A stretch of 64,000 nt of DNA from Gammaproteobacteria bacterium. Lineage in GTDB: Bacteria > Pseudomonadota > Gammaproteobacteria > Thiohalomonadales > Thiohalomonadaceae. The stretch is from contig QKED01000043.1 of assembly GCA_003252455.1 (NCBI GenBank), forward strand, positions 1-64,000. Direction: 5' to 3'. The first letter of the stretch is position 1; every line of letters begins with the position of its first letter. The position numbers were made by a program, and so were the translations under genes. The notes beneath the pieces were generated by a model. That model had not been told where the DNA came from. It did no database searches and worked only from the letters and a program-made list of their open reading frames with translations. Below, piece by piece: positions 1 to 11,300 of the stretch.

Positions 1-81
1 ACTCAGGGTGTATACCGCGCTGCCCTTGCACGACGGATAGCGCCACGTCGTTAAGCACTATCAAGCGGTCATCTCCGTTTT

Positions 82-531
82 TTACCCTCTCACCGGGGAC
101 GATAAAGACCGATGTAGCCATCGTCGGTATGGGCACCTCCCACTCCCACCGCTGGTATCAAATCCCGTCTGATTATAGATGTGCCTCAGGTACAACTCAG
201 GCTGCCGGTCATGCCACGCCTTCATCTCCTGAACCGGCGCGACATGCCCTTGGGTGCGTTGTGGGATGGAGTGGTTATAGAGCTTCATGTCGCGCGTGAG
301 CGTCTGTTCGAGTGACTGGGCACAGTCGAACCGCGTGGTCGCCAGCACCTCACTGATGCGCCCATTGAAGCGTTCGACCATGCCGTTGGTTTGTGGGTGT
401 CTGGGGGGCGTGAGTTGGTGTTCGATGCCCTCGCTATGACAGAGCCTGTCGAGCGAATGACGCCCGGTGGCCTGGCGCTCACCCGTGGCACAGAAGCGGT
501 CGGTGAACTCTTTACCGTTATTGGTACCGGT
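82..531 (-). pseudogene. IS481-type transposase, C-terminal fragment (copy A)
   Basis: This is the C-terminal part of a DDE integrase-fold transposase. Visible landmarks are NGKEFTDRF, the PRHPQTNGMVERFN segment carrying the catalytic glutamate, and a YNHSIPQ stretch. The catalytic aspartate normally found just before NGKEF reads asparagine here. The N-terminal half (helix-turn-helix and first catalytic aspartate) is missing, cut where the IS3 fragment begins near 535-560. The frame reads on past the usual end of the family into unrelated sequence. It is not a functional transposase. Confidence 0.7.
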
Positions 532-1350
532 GTTTTTCAATATAGTTGTCGCGTCACCAATCAAGCAGCGGCTTTGCTCTCCAGCCGCGGCTCGTTTCGC
601 TCCGGGTTCAACCGAACCACCGGCTCCAGTTCCCAGTTCCTCGTCTTGCTGCTCCAGCGTTCTGGATGCCTCGACCTAGCCTCCTGATAGAGCGCGTGGC
701 GCCGGGCGAGGATGGTCGGTGCCTCACCCCGGTGGCGCTGGTTGGGCGTCACGTACTTTAGTCGGCTGTGGCGATGCTCATCGTTGAACCACCGGGTGAA
801 CTGCTGGACCCACATTCGCGCCTCCTCCAGGCTCGCGAACGGCTTCTCCGGCCAGTTCGGACAGTACTTCGCCGTGCGAAACAGCGACTCGGCGTAGGCG
901 TTATCGTTGCTCACCCTCAGTCGACTGAACGAGGGCACCACACAGAGGTTCTGCATCGTCACCAGCATCGTGGCCCCCTTCATGGGGGCGCCATTGTCCG
1001 AGTGCATGACCAGCGGTTGTAAATTACGTGCGATCTGCTCGCTCAGGAATGCTCGCTTCAACTGCTGTGCCGCCAGCTCTGTGGACTCCCGTGCCTGCAC
1101 CTCACACGCGATCACTACAAACCAACGGCATGGTCGAACGCTTCAACGGGCGCATCAGTGAGGTGCTGGCGACCACGCGGTTCGACTGCGCCCAGTCACT
1201 CGAACAGACGCTCACGCGTCACATTAAGCTCTATAACCACTCCATTCCACAACGCGACTTGGGGCATGTCACGCCGGTTCAGGCGATGAAGGCGTGGCAT
1301 GACCGGCAGCCTGAGTGGTTCCTGAGGCGCATCTATAATCTGACGGGACT
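120..1350. mobile_element. Nested remnants of IS481- and IS3-type insertion sequences
   Basis: Two diverged copies of the same IS481-type transposase C-terminal segment lie in inverted orientation (about 170-395 on the minus strand, 1118-1345 on the plus strand). They flank an IS3-type transposase fragment on the minus strand (561-1115). Read in the same direction, the two IS481 segments match almost base for base over roughly 230 bases with scattered substitutions, so they are separate copies and not a recent duplication. No intact transposase and no convincing terminal repeats or target duplication were found. The remaining bases 1388-1609 before the next gene show no gene. Confidence 0.75.
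561..1120 (-). pseudogene. IS3-type transposase (OrfB), C-terminal fragment
   Basis: This is the rve/integrase core of an IS3-family OrfB. The HSDNGAPMKG motif holds the second catalytic aspartate and SNDNAYAESLFRT holds the catalytic glutamate, followed by a normal C-terminus ending in a stop at 561. The N-terminal part, including the first catalytic aspartate (DxYSR region), is lost at about 1117-1122, where plus-strand IS481 sequence starts abruptly. OrfA is absent. It is a truncated copy that probably inserted into, or recombined with, the IS481 element. Confidence 0.7.
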
Positions 1351-1387
1351 TGACATGACTTGTTCATGGCTCCGTTCTCTCAGTTAG
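1118..1387 (+). pseudogene. IS481-type transposase, C-terminal fragment (copy B)
   Basis: This is a second, opposite-strand copy of the IS481 C-terminal segment. It begins abruptly at TNGMVERFNGRISEV and runs through YNHSIPQR to YNLTGLD, then reads into unrelated sequence up to a stop at 1387. It differs from copy A at several positions (for example HIKLYNHS against DMKLYNHS), so it comes from a different parental copy. It lacks the helix-turn-helix and two of the three catalytic residues. Confidence 0.7.
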
Positions 1388-1609
1388 TGGAGCCTCCGCA
1401 AAACCCGGGGCGATTCAGATTGATCTTTGCAGCCAATTTTGTAATGTGCCACGGCGTGCACTCGATGTTGCCCCCTCCGAGTGGTAACGACATCACTCTC
1501 TTCAGCAAAAAGTGTGCGCTAGCTGCGCTGTGCGCACCCCATTGCTACACCTCATCGCTGCAAATTCGTTATCATGCCAAGGGAAAGTCTTAGTACTTCA
1601 GGACCATAG

Positions 1610-2449
1610 ATGAACACGCCGAATTCCTCCCTCTATCGTCATGTCATTCTGACCCCATTCAGCATCCCAGTACCCAGGTATGCCCATATCCGAGCGCAGC
1701 CTGGTTGGCTGGAGCACCGTTTCGAGCTGTTTGAGCAGTACACACTCGCCTCGATGGCGACTCAGGACACCGACAACTTTGTCTGGATCGTCTATTTCGA
1801 TGAAGCAACACCAGAGCCGTTCCGTGAGCGGATCGAGGCCTGTCGAAAGCTGTACGACTTTATCCCCTTCTACACGCACTGCTTTGATGCCCCAGGTTGG
1901 CGTGAATCGGTGATCAAGGTACTGAAGGATCCTGCCGAGTGGTTGCTCACCACCCGACTCGATAGCGATGATGCCTTCGCCTCAGACCACATGCGCAACC
2001 TACAAAACTATGTCGATACTATGGCAGCCCCTGAGCGCTGCTCGCTGAACATGATCAACGGATATGTACTCTCCGATGGGCGTCTCTATGCCCACCGCCA
2101 CCGCTCCAACGCGTTTGCCAGTTGGCTGGAGCCTTGGAGTAGTGACATGATCACGGCTCAATGCATCCAACACATGAAGATGGCCGAGTTCGGCCCCGTG
2201 TATCAGGTGGAATCACCACCAGCCTGGTTGCAAGTGGTACATGGGAGCAATCTCTCCAATGTGGTTCGTGGCCGACGCATCAAACCCGATGAGGCCAGCC
2301 TACGTTTCCCTGACTCTGTCTGCGCCCACTTCAATCCCGCCTCGGATCTGGAAGTGGCCATGGAAAACGGCCTAGTAGTACCGGTGAGAAAAATGCGTGA
2401 CAAACTTATCTCGGTCATTCGTCGACGCCCGATGATGTACGACTACTAG
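1610..2449 (+). CDS. Putative rhamnosyltransferase (PF11316-like glycosyltransferase)
   Basis: This 279-residue protein resembles the 'putative rhamnosyl transferase' family. The N-terminus has the HVILTPFSI-type opening and a WIVYFDE strand. The segment TTRLDSDDAF (about residues 117-126) carries the Asp-rich nucleotide-sugar/metal motif of GT-A-like enzymes. No signal peptide or membrane segment is seen, so it should be cytoplasmic, adding a sugar to a surface polysaccharide or glycolipid. It stands alone beside IS debris, converging on dgt, with no other polysaccharide genes nearby, so it may be acquired or left over. Donor and acceptor cannot be read from the sequence. Confidence 0.65.
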   Translation: MNTPNSSLYRHVILTPFSIPVPRYAHIRAQPGWLEHRFELFEQYTLASMATQDTDNFVWIVYFDEATPEPFRERIEACRKLYDFIPFYTHCFDAPGWRESVIKVLKDPAEWLLTTRLDSDDAFASDHMRNLQNYVDTMAAPERCSLNMINGYVLSDGRLYAHRHRSNAFASWLEPWSSDMITAQCIQHMKMAEFGPVYQVESPPAWLQVVHGSNLSNVVRGRRIKPDEASLRFPDSVCAHFNPASDLEVAMENGLVVPVRKMRDKLISVIRRRPMMYDY

Positions 2450-2477
2450 CACCCTGCTGTGCGCGACATACCAAGGC

Positions 2478-3626
2478 TCAAGGCATCGCCGGTGGGGTAA
2501 AGAGCTTATGATACTCGCTGAAGGCGTAGCGATCCGTCATCCCTGCGATGTAGTCGGCGACGACGCGCGCCTTTCCAGCCCGGCCATTACGCGCCTCCTG
2601 ATCCCGACAACGCTCTTGATATTGGTTCGGCATCAGCTGTGGGTCCTCGAAAAACAGGTCGAACAGCTCGTGCAGTACGCGCTTCGCCTTGCTCGTCATG
2701 CGGTGGACCCGGTAGTGTCGATAAAGATTGGTACGCAGAAACTGCTTGAGTGAGTGGTGTTGTGCTTGCATCTCTGCACTAAAGGCCACAAGTGGCTGGT
2801 TTAGCGCCCTTACCTCATCCGGGGAGGAGGGCATCGCCGCTATCAGATTGCGGCGCGTCTGCTCAACCAAATCGACCACCTGTCGGTTGATGATACGCCT
2901 GGTCACTTCGTGTATCGCCCGTCGCTCGGCCAGGTCGGGATAGCGATGGCGGACCTCCTCCCATGCATCCGCAAAGAGTTCCACCTCAGATAGCTGTGTC
3001 GGCGTCAGCAACCCTGCACGCAGTCCATCGTCGACATCGTGATTGTTGTATGCAATTGCGTCGACCAGGTTGGCGACTTGTCCCTCAAGACTCGCTTGTC
3101 GACCGGTCAAGAAACGCTCTCCCAACTCACCAAGTGCGGCGGCCTTCTCCAGGTTGCAGTGCTTGAGTATCCCCTCGCGCGTCTCGAAGGTGAGGTTTAG
3201 CCCAGGAAAATCGGCATAGCGCTCTTCCAAGGTATCCACCACGCGTAGCGACTGGAGGTTGTGTTCGAATCCCCCATAATCTTGCATGCAGGCATTCAGC
3301 GCATCCTGTCCCGCATGTCCGAACGGCGTGTGCCCGAGGTCATGGGCCAAGGTGATCGCCTCGATGAGGTCCTCGTTGAGGGCGAGAATACGACACACTG
3401 TGCGCCCAATCTGGGCTACCTCTAATGAGTGCGTCAAGCGCGTACGGTACATATCGCCTTCGTGGTTGATAAAGACCTGGGTCTTGTACTCAAGCCGGCG
3501 AAATGCGCCACAGTGCACAATGCGATCACGATCACGCATGAAGGCATCGCGGTACTGCGGGGAGGGTTCAGCATAGACCCGCCCACGCGAAAGCGAGTCG
3601 CTACAGGCATAGGGGGCCAACGCCAT
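2478..3626 (-). CDS. dgt: Deoxyguanosinetriphosphate triphosphohydrolase-like protein (dGTPase)
   Basis: This 382-residue HD-domain phosphohydrolase hydrolyses dGTP (or dNTPs) to the nucleoside and triphosphate. The metal-binding HD residues are visible in [13 protein letters not shown] (about 64-76) and [14 protein letters not shown] (about 94-107), after the family opening [21 protein letters not shown]. The chosen ATG overlaps the aroB stop as TGATG; a GTG three bases upstream is possible. It is last in aroK-aroB-dgt and probably translationally coupled to aroB. The length suits the shorter dGTPase class rather than the roughly 500-residue E. coli enzyme. Confidence 0.9.
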   Translation of the reverse strand: MALAPYACSDSLSRGRVYAEPSPQYRDAFMRDRDRIVHCGAFRRLEYKTQVFINHEGDMYRTRLTHSLEVAQIGRTVCRILALNEDLIEAITLAHDLGHTPFGHAGQDALNACMQDYGGFEHNLQSLRVVDTLEERYADFPGLNLTFETREGILKHCNLEKAAALGELGERFLTGRQASLEGQVANLVDAIAYNNHDVDDGLRAGLLTPTQLSEVELFADAWEEVRHRYPDLAERRAIHEVTRRIINRQVVDLVEQTRRNLIAAMPSSPDEVRALNQPLVAFSAEMQAQHHSLKQFLRTNLYRHYRVHRMTSKAKRVLHELFDLFFEDPQLMPNQYQERCRDQEARNGRAGKARVVADYIAGMTDRYAFSEYHKLFTPPAMP

Positions 3627-4711
3627 CACCCCACCTCGTGGTGGGCGTCGATGGCGGCAGCGATCTGCTCGGGCGCCACCTCTCCGGTGATGAAGGATTG
3701 CCCGATCCCACGCATCAGCACAAATCGGAGCTTGCCTGCATGTACTTTCTTATCTACGGCCATCAGGTCGAGGAAACGGGCACCACTCATATCGGCAGGG
3801 GCCTTGAGTGGGAGTTTGGCACGGGCCAGCAGGTCACGTATTCGTTCCACCTCATTCGTACCCATCCAACCCATACGTGCCGAGACCTCAGCAGCAAGGA
3901 GCATACCGGTCCCGACTGCCTCACCATGCAGCCACTCGCCATAGCCCATGCCTGTCTCGATGGCGTGACCAAAAGTATGCCCGAGATTGAGCAGGGCACG
4001 CTGTCCGCTCTCACGCTCATCTGATGCAACGATAGCGGCCTTATCGGCGCAGGAGCGCCCTATGGCATAGGCCAGAGCATCGCCATCTAGCGCCATCAGG
4101 GCGTGCATATTCTGCTCCAGCCAGACGAAAAATTCAGGGTCGTTGATCAGGCCGTACTTGATCACCTCAGCGACGCCAGCAGAGAGCTGCCGCGGCTCCA
4201 ACGTACGTAGGGTATCGGTATCAGCAAGCACTAGCTGCGGCTGATGGAAGGCGCCGATCATGTTTTTACCCAGGCGATGGTTCACTCCGGTCTTACCGCC
4301 GACAGATGAGTCAACTTGCGACAGGAGCGTTGTCGGCACCTGGATGAAGGCTACACCGCGCTGATAGCTAGCGGCGGCAAAACCGGTCATGTCGCCGACC
4401 ACCCCACCGCCGAGTGCGATGAGGGTAACCCCACGGTCGAAGCGTGAGGTGAGCAGTTGAGTAAAGATGGCGTCGAGTGTTTCGAGCGTCTTGAATTGCT
4501 CGCCATCGGGCAACACGACTGTGGCAACCTGATAGCCATTCAACAGTGCGAGGAGGCGGTCTAGATAGAGCGGGGCGACGGTCTCGTTAGTCACCACCAG
4601 AACTTGTTTACCAGTGATATGCGGAGTAAGGAGGTCACGACGGTCAATGAGACCAGGACCGATGTAGATCGGATAGCTGCGGCTACCCAGGTCGACAGTG
4701 AGGCTCTTCAT
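3626..4711 (-). CDS. aroB: 3-dehydroquinate synthase
   Basis: It converts DAHP to 3-dehydroquinate, the second step of the shikimate pathway, using NAD and a divalent metal. Seen: [11 protein letters not shown], the glycine-rich [13 protein letters not shown], the [20 protein letters not shown] active-site segment, and the metal ligand region GHTFGHAIE. The start at MKSLTVDLG (4711) fits the family; an in-frame ATG at 4759 would add 16 residues without family support, and neither has a strong ribosome-binding site. At 361 residues it is full length. It lies 72 bases after aroK and overlaps dgt, as in the usual aroKB cluster. Confidence 0.95.
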   Translation of the reverse strand: MKSLTVDLGSRSYPIYIGPGLIDRRDLLTPHITGKQVLVVTNETVAPLYLDRLLALLNGYQVATVVLPDGEQFKTLETLDAIFTQLLTSRFDRGVTLIALGGGVVGDMTGFAAASYQRGVAFIQVPTTLLSQVDSSVGGKTGVNHRLGKNMIGAFHQPQLVLADTDTLRTLEPRQLSAGVAEVIKYGLINDPEFFVWLEQNMHALMALDGDALAYAIGRSCADKAAIVASDERESGQRALLNLGHTFGHAIETGMGYGEWLHGEAVGTGMLLAAEVSARMGWMGTNEVERIRDLLARAKLPLKAPADMSGARFLDLMAVDKKVHAGKLRFVLMRGIGQSFITGEVAPEQIAAAIDAHHEVG

Positions 4712-4783
4712 GCGGAGGGGGGTCTCATGGCTGTTAAGAAGGCCATGATTGTAACCCACTTCAGTCGGGTCGCGCAGAGGCAG

Positions 4784-5296
4784 TTAAGCCGACTCTACGC
4801 CTTTGAGAATGGACTTGATCACCGCGCCGACTGAACGGCGCTCTGTGGAGATCTTGATGTCTGCGACCGAGCTGTAAATTGGGTCACGCTCACGGAGGAG
4901 CGCTTCGATCTTTGCACGGGGATTTTCGGTCTGCAGTAGCGGACGATTTTTATCCCGAGCCGTGCGTTTAAAGAGTTGGTCGACGGAGGCCGAGAGATAG
5001 ATGACCCAACCGGTCTCCTTGAGAAGTCGGCGGTTCTCCTCCTTGAGCACTGCCCCACCACCTGTCGCCAATACCAAACGCTCTTCGCTACACAGCCTAG
5101 CGATCATCTCGCTCTCGCGTCGCCGAAAGCCCTCCTCCCCCTCGATCTCGAAGATCGTGGGGATCGTGACACCGGTTCGTTCAACGATCTCATGGTCACT
5201 GTCCTTGAAGGTCCACCCGAGGTGGTTCGCCAGCTGGCGTCCGATGGTGGTCTTACCGACCCCCATCGGACCGATCAGGTAGATGTTTCGAGACAT
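4784..5296 (-). CDS. aroK: Shikimate kinase
   Basis: It phosphorylates shikimate at the 3-hydroxyl with ATP. The 170-residue protein shows the Walker A loop GPMGVGKTTIG (residues 9-19), the substrate-binding DSDHEIVERTG, the GGGAV motif (about 79-83), and a lid with RDKNRPLLQ. Length and start are normal. In most gammaproteobacteria aroK directly follows pilQ; here the roughly 10-kb Ig-like lipoprotein gene separates them. The gap upstream is only 36 bases, so aroK may depend on a promoter inside or upstream of that giant gene. Confidence 0.95.
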   Translation of the reverse strand: MSRNIYLIGPMGVGKTTIGRQLANHLGWTFKDSDHEIVERTGVTIPTIFEIEGEEGFRRRESEMIARLCSEERLVLATGGGAVLKEENRRLLKETGWVIYLSASVDQLFKRTARDKNRPLLQTENPRAKIEALLRERDPIYSSVADIKISTERRSVGAVIKSILKGVESA

Positions 5297-5332
5297 GTAG
5301 CGATTACTGTTCTCCGCACAGAGTGCTGCTCA

Positions 5333-8300
5333 TCACGGGGTAACCAGCACACTCACCTCGGAGATACCCGTGGCACCATTACCATCACGTACAGTCAGAC
5401 GGAAACGTAGCTCAGGGTTGGTACTGTCGTAGTAGCTCGGTGAAGTGAAGCTGGCAATGCCGTTGTTGTTGGTGCTGCCGAGGATATAGACGGCCTCTGA
5501 ACCACCGACCTGCTCCCAGTAGTAGCTGATGATCGGGGATGTACCATCCACAGAGGCAGAGCCATTCAGGGTCACTGACTGTGGGCTGGATGCCGAGACA
5601 CTAGCCACTGAGGTCGCTGCCACCGCAGTTGGATAGACATAGCCAGGCGGCAGATCGATATCCACGGGGTTGAACGGTGAGTCATTTAACAAACAACCCT
5701 CTGCCTCCAGAACGGACGCAGGGAGGATGAAGCGCAATATACTGCGAACCTCGGTACCTTCCACCTCCGTAGTGGCAATGACGTCGTTATAGATCCACTC
5801 AGAGAACTGCTTGAGGTAGACCAATTCGAAGGCAGCAACGCCGTTATCATCAGTGGTGACGTACTCGGGGACGGCACCACCTGCCGTGCTGTGCGGAGTC
5901 ATGATGCCATCCGCAGGATAGGCGTCAAAGACATCCTTCTGGGTTGCCAACAGGGTATAACTGTTCGAGGAGGCTTCCCATTCACCGTCATAATTGAGGT
6001 CGACACCCGCTGTACCGTCGGAGTCGGTCTGGTCATATTCATAGATCGCACGATCCTCACCTGCATCGAGGATCAGATTGCGGTAGCGTCCGTCGCCCAA
6101 CCCGTAGCTGTCATCCTCGTTACCGAATGATGCACTGTGCTGGACAACACATATCACCGAACCATCAGGTTTTGTAAAGGGATACCAGATACCGGTCAGG
6201 ATGCGCTCAGGCCAAGTACTGAGGTACACCTTTGCACCAGTGACAGCCTGACCCGCCGCATTGGTGACCAGTACTGACATGGGCAGCGAGTACGTGGCTG
6301 CATTGTAATCGGCAATCTCTGTCCCGTGACCAATTTCGACGGAGCCAGCCTGATCAGTGATGGTTATATCAATGGAGTCAGTAATCGGCGCATTCGGATG
6401 AGCCGTGGCGTCTCCACTCAGCACAGTAACAACAACCCGTACACCCTGTGTCGAAGAGCCGAGCAGACCAGAGGTCAAGGTGGCCTCTACTAAACCCTTC
6501 GAATCTGAGGTGGCCAACACGGGAGAGATGGCCTCACCACCGCCCGCCGCCTGCTCAATAGAGAACTGCACCTTACAACCAGAAACAGGTTGCTGACCAC
6601 TTAGGTAACTGCTCAGGACCCGAGCGGTGATCGCGGCCTCATGCGTGAGAGTGTCGGTGCTGATCGGCAGACTGGTACGGTTTGCCTGAATGATCACCTG
6701 AGCAGCATCATCACAGCTAGCCGCAATATCCACATAAGCCACATCACTACGGCCATCAGAAGAGTCAACCTGGACTGTCGCTGTACCTGCAGCATTGTCG
6801 GACTGAAGGTGTGCGGTAATGGTCGTCTTGCTGGCGGATGCCGGCACAGTCACGGTATAGGTACTTGCTGTGGACTCGGTCCAGTAACCAACACTAGATG
6901 AGAAGGTCACCTCTGTAGCAGATGCACTACCAGGGACAGCGACTGATACCGTAGTGGGTGTACCAATCACGGTCGAGGTCGGATTGATGCTCTCGATCTT
7001 GAAGGCCTCCTCTGAGCGTGTGATGAGGATCGTTTTCGTAACGATCGCCTCAGGATCGACACTCTCCTGAGTCAGGGCCGTAGTTGTCAGGACCACGCTA
7101 CCTGCTGCCAATGCATGAACCTGTCCTTGGAAGTAGCCAAGACGCGGATCGATGATGCCGGAGTTACTGGAAAGGACATTACCATCCGTATCCAACAGCT
7201 CGATAAGACCTCCGCCAACCGAGGTCAGGCTGAAGGTCACTGTGGCATTGGGCACGTTATTTCCACCCGCATCCTGCGCATATACACGCAGATCCGCATA
7301 CGAATCGTTACCAGCGGCGACCTCCAGCGAGTTACCACTTAGGACCACAGTGGTACTGGAGCCAATCACATAGAGGGTTGCCTCACGGGTCATGCTACCG
7401 ACCGTAGCAATCACTCTCAGGCGACGATTCTCACGCAGAGCCGTACCGGAGGAGACATTGACGGTAGCCTGACCAGACTCGTCAGTCACACCCAGTGCCG
7501 CACTTATCTGACCACTGTTGGTGACTGTGAAAGTCACTTCTACACCCTCAATGACAGCACCGTTGGCATCCAATGCAGTTGCAGTAATTGTGCTGATATC
7601 AGAGTTGTCAGACTTGATGTTGTACTGGCTCACAGCAAGCACAAGCTCATCTGGAGGCGTTGGTAAGGTAACGTTAACGGAGAGGGCCGATGACTCTACA
7701 GAGACGTCATCCTTGGCACGGGCAACGATCTCATCAACAGCCACGGTCAAGCCTGCCGTGTAGGTAACGTAAGCATATCCGTTGACGTCTGTGGTGGCAG
7801 ACAGCGAACTCAATGAGCCACCACTATTGTCGTTGGTAACCTCGAAGATCACATTGGCATTCGGAATGACCAGGCCATTGATGTCGAACAGACGAGCCTT
7901 AAGGACAAGCTCATTACCACGGACAACGCTGCTCGAAGCCGCGGTAAGGGAGATAGCACCAACAGCTCCCGCCGTAAACTCGACTGAACCCGAGGCGGTA
8001 AAACCACCAACATTGGCTGAGACAAGCGCATAGCCTGTGGTTGCCGCCGTATGAGGCGTCACGCTGTTATCACTGGAGGTCAACAGATAAACAGTGGCAC
8101 GGCCAAAGCTATCAGTGGTGACTGCACCCGACACGTTATTCGTTGAGTTGGTGCTACTCAGATCCTTCAAGAGCTTACCCTTGCTGGTATTGAAGAGCAC
8201 CTGCTGGCCTGCTATTGGGACACCGTCCGTATCCAATACGGTAACGCGTAGCATTGTCGTAGTATTGCCATCTGCGACGAGCGTGCTATTGGCTACGGTC

Positions 8301-11300
8301 ATCACCATGTCACCGATCACCTGCGCATCCAGCTCTACAACCAGGGCACCCTCGTCACCCAAGATGTTAGCAACGCCATTGCTAGCAACGCGCGCCGAGA
8401 CCTTGTCGATTACCGACGCGGCACTATTGGTACCAGTCGTATATGCCACGGTAGCTTCGCCATTCGCATTCGTGACGGCTGAAACACTGTCGGTGAAGTT
8501 GCCTCCACTCGGATTGCTGTAGATGGAGAAGATCACTGTTTCACCGACAACCGGACGGCCCGCATCGTCAACGACCTTTGCAACGAACTTGGCCTGGCTA
8601 CCAGGGGTAACACTGCTCGGAAGCGCGCTGATCGTTAGCCCATCCGGGGCGCCAGCAACCATCTGTACGGTAACGAAATCGGAGAGTCCATTAGATGAAA
8701 CGGTAATCTTGGCTGTACCAACCTCAGTAGCAGTGAACGTGGAACGCGCAACACCGTACTTATCAGAGACCACGCTACTTGACCCCAGGGCCCCTGCATT
8801 GGATGAGAAGGTCACAGTCTGCCCTTGGAGCACACGACCTTGCAGGTCGTATACCACCGCAGTAATTACCGTCTCTTCGCTGATGGCAAGCGAGTCTGCA
8901 CCGGTCTCCGCGGTAATCTCACCAACTAGTGCCTGTGTGGCCTTGAGGGTATAGGTAGCACTACCTTTCACGCTCTGGTTACTCGCCACCACAGCATTGA
9001 TGACGACTGAATCAGTACCTGTTGAGGCAAATACATCATTACTGTCGACATAAATGGTGGCGACACCCTGGGCATTGGTCACCGCACTGCTTGTCTGGAA
9101 TTCACCATTGTGCACATCGGGCGAGTCGAAGTCGAAATTGACCACCTCACCTACAACAGGGTGGTTCCCCCCATTGTCGGCGGCAATGACTAGAGCCCTA
9201 ACTTCAATGGTGGTGTACGGCGCCGCAGTAGTAGGAGCCGTCACCACAGTCACCCCCGTGGGCGAACCAGCAATCATCTCCATTTGCAGAGATGCCTCGA
9301 ATCCACCTGCCAACGCAGTCACCTTGAGTGTACCCAGCGCCTTTGTGCTAGTCAGAGTGACATTAGCTATGCCATTCACGGTAGCAACCGGTGAAGTGGT
9401 AGAGAGAGTCCCCAGTGAGGGGTTACTGAGCGCGAACGTTACCTCTGTACCATCTGGTGCTGGGTCGCCATTGATATCGACCACCTGAGCACGCAGACCT
9501 GTGCTGCTACTACCATTGGCAACCAACTCTGTCGAACCAGACGAAACACTGATGCCATTGATGAGCTGTGCACCACTGACAGAGACTGTTGCCAGCGCAG
9601 AGGGTGCAATGCCATTGCTATCTGCACGGGCAGTAAAGCTGTCTGTCGTGTTGTTTGTCGTACCAGCGATGTAAGTCGTCGTCGCCAGGCCATCTACACC
9701 TGAAACAGCGGTAATGGACTGTAAGCTGCCGCCACTCTTATTACTGTAAACACTGAAGATCACCGTCTCGCCCGAGATGGGGTTACTATTCCCGTCTAGC
9801 AGGCTGGTTGTCAGCTTCACTTCGCCGCCAGGTGTAGTAGTAGTGGGCGATGCTTTGATCGAAATGCTTGCAGGTAGACCCGCAACAAACTTCACATAGT
9901 CAACACCATAGAACCCATTGGATTCGGCAACGACACGTGCAGTGCCGACCTTGGTGGTTGAACGTAGATACAGTTCAGCGATGCCCTGGCTGTTGGTGTC
10001 CACTGACTCGTCGGCACCCAGAGAAGTACCGTTGGTACGGTCGTAGAACGAACCCAACGAGGTCGTAAAGTTGACTGCGACGCCGCTGACTGTGTTACCA
10101 GAAGAGTCAGTCACGATAGCCCTGACCTTGACCAGGTTCGTCGCAGAGTTGTCGGCGATGATGGAAGCCGCACCCAATACCATCTCGACATTGTTTACAA
10201 CAGCAACAGAGGAGGTGCTACTGATGGTGAGGTCAACCTCCTTGGTGAGACCATTACGACTAACCACAATTTTGAGTTTATCAAAGCCGGATGAGACTAG
10301 GTCACCCGCCTCGTAGATCGCTGTCGCAATACCATTCTGATTCGACACCGCCACAGGCGTAGTGAAACTACCGCCACTCGCGTTGGTGGAACCACTGGAG
10401 AATCGAACCTCCTCACCACTGACAGGGTTGTTGTTGGCATCGGTGATAGTGGCGCGCACTTGGACCGTCGCTAGCGGATTAACCGTAGTGGGAGAAAGCA
10501 GTACTGAGATTGCTGTTGGCATTCCAGCGACAAAGGGGATCTCCTTCGTATCGATGAAGCCCGAGGCGGAAGCAGTCACTAGTGCTGTGCCAGCCGTAGT
10601 AGACGCCTTCAGATACAGATAGGCATAACCATTGGTATCGGTCTGCGCAGAGCTAGCCGTGACATTTGAACTATCCACAAGGGACCCGAGTGTAGTTGCA
10701 AATACAACGCTGATCCCAGGTACCGCTGCACCGTCGGTAGCGAGTACCTGTGCCCGTACTTGCACGAGACTGCTGCCATCAGCTACAACATTCTCCGCAC
10801 CACTCGCCAGCGTGAGACTACCGATTACATACCCTGTTGTTGTTGCTTTCACTGAAAGTGACAGTGATTGGGAAATCCCATTGCTATTCACTGTGGCCTT
10901 GAGTGAGTCGCTGACGTCAGCCTTATCACCAGTGGTATAGGTGACCATTGCCTGGCCATTAGCATCGGTCTGACTCGACACACTTCCAAGTGTACCGCCA
11001 CTGAGGTTGGTCGAAATACTGAAACGCACTGTATCGCCAACCACTGGATTACCATAGCGGTCGGAGACTGTCGCAATAAGAGCGACATCACTTGAGGGGG
11101 TTGCGATTGCAGGCTGGGCGCCAAGACTCACCGTATACGGATCGGCTGCAGTAAAGGCTACCTGTGCACTGCCCGTAAAGCCCTTAACATAAGCAGTGAT
11201 CTGTGCGGTTCCAACGCTCTCAACCAGACCAGTGGATTTATTGAGTGTACGCAGCCGCACTTGAGCATACCCATCCACCGTCGACACGGGGAAGCCCGTA

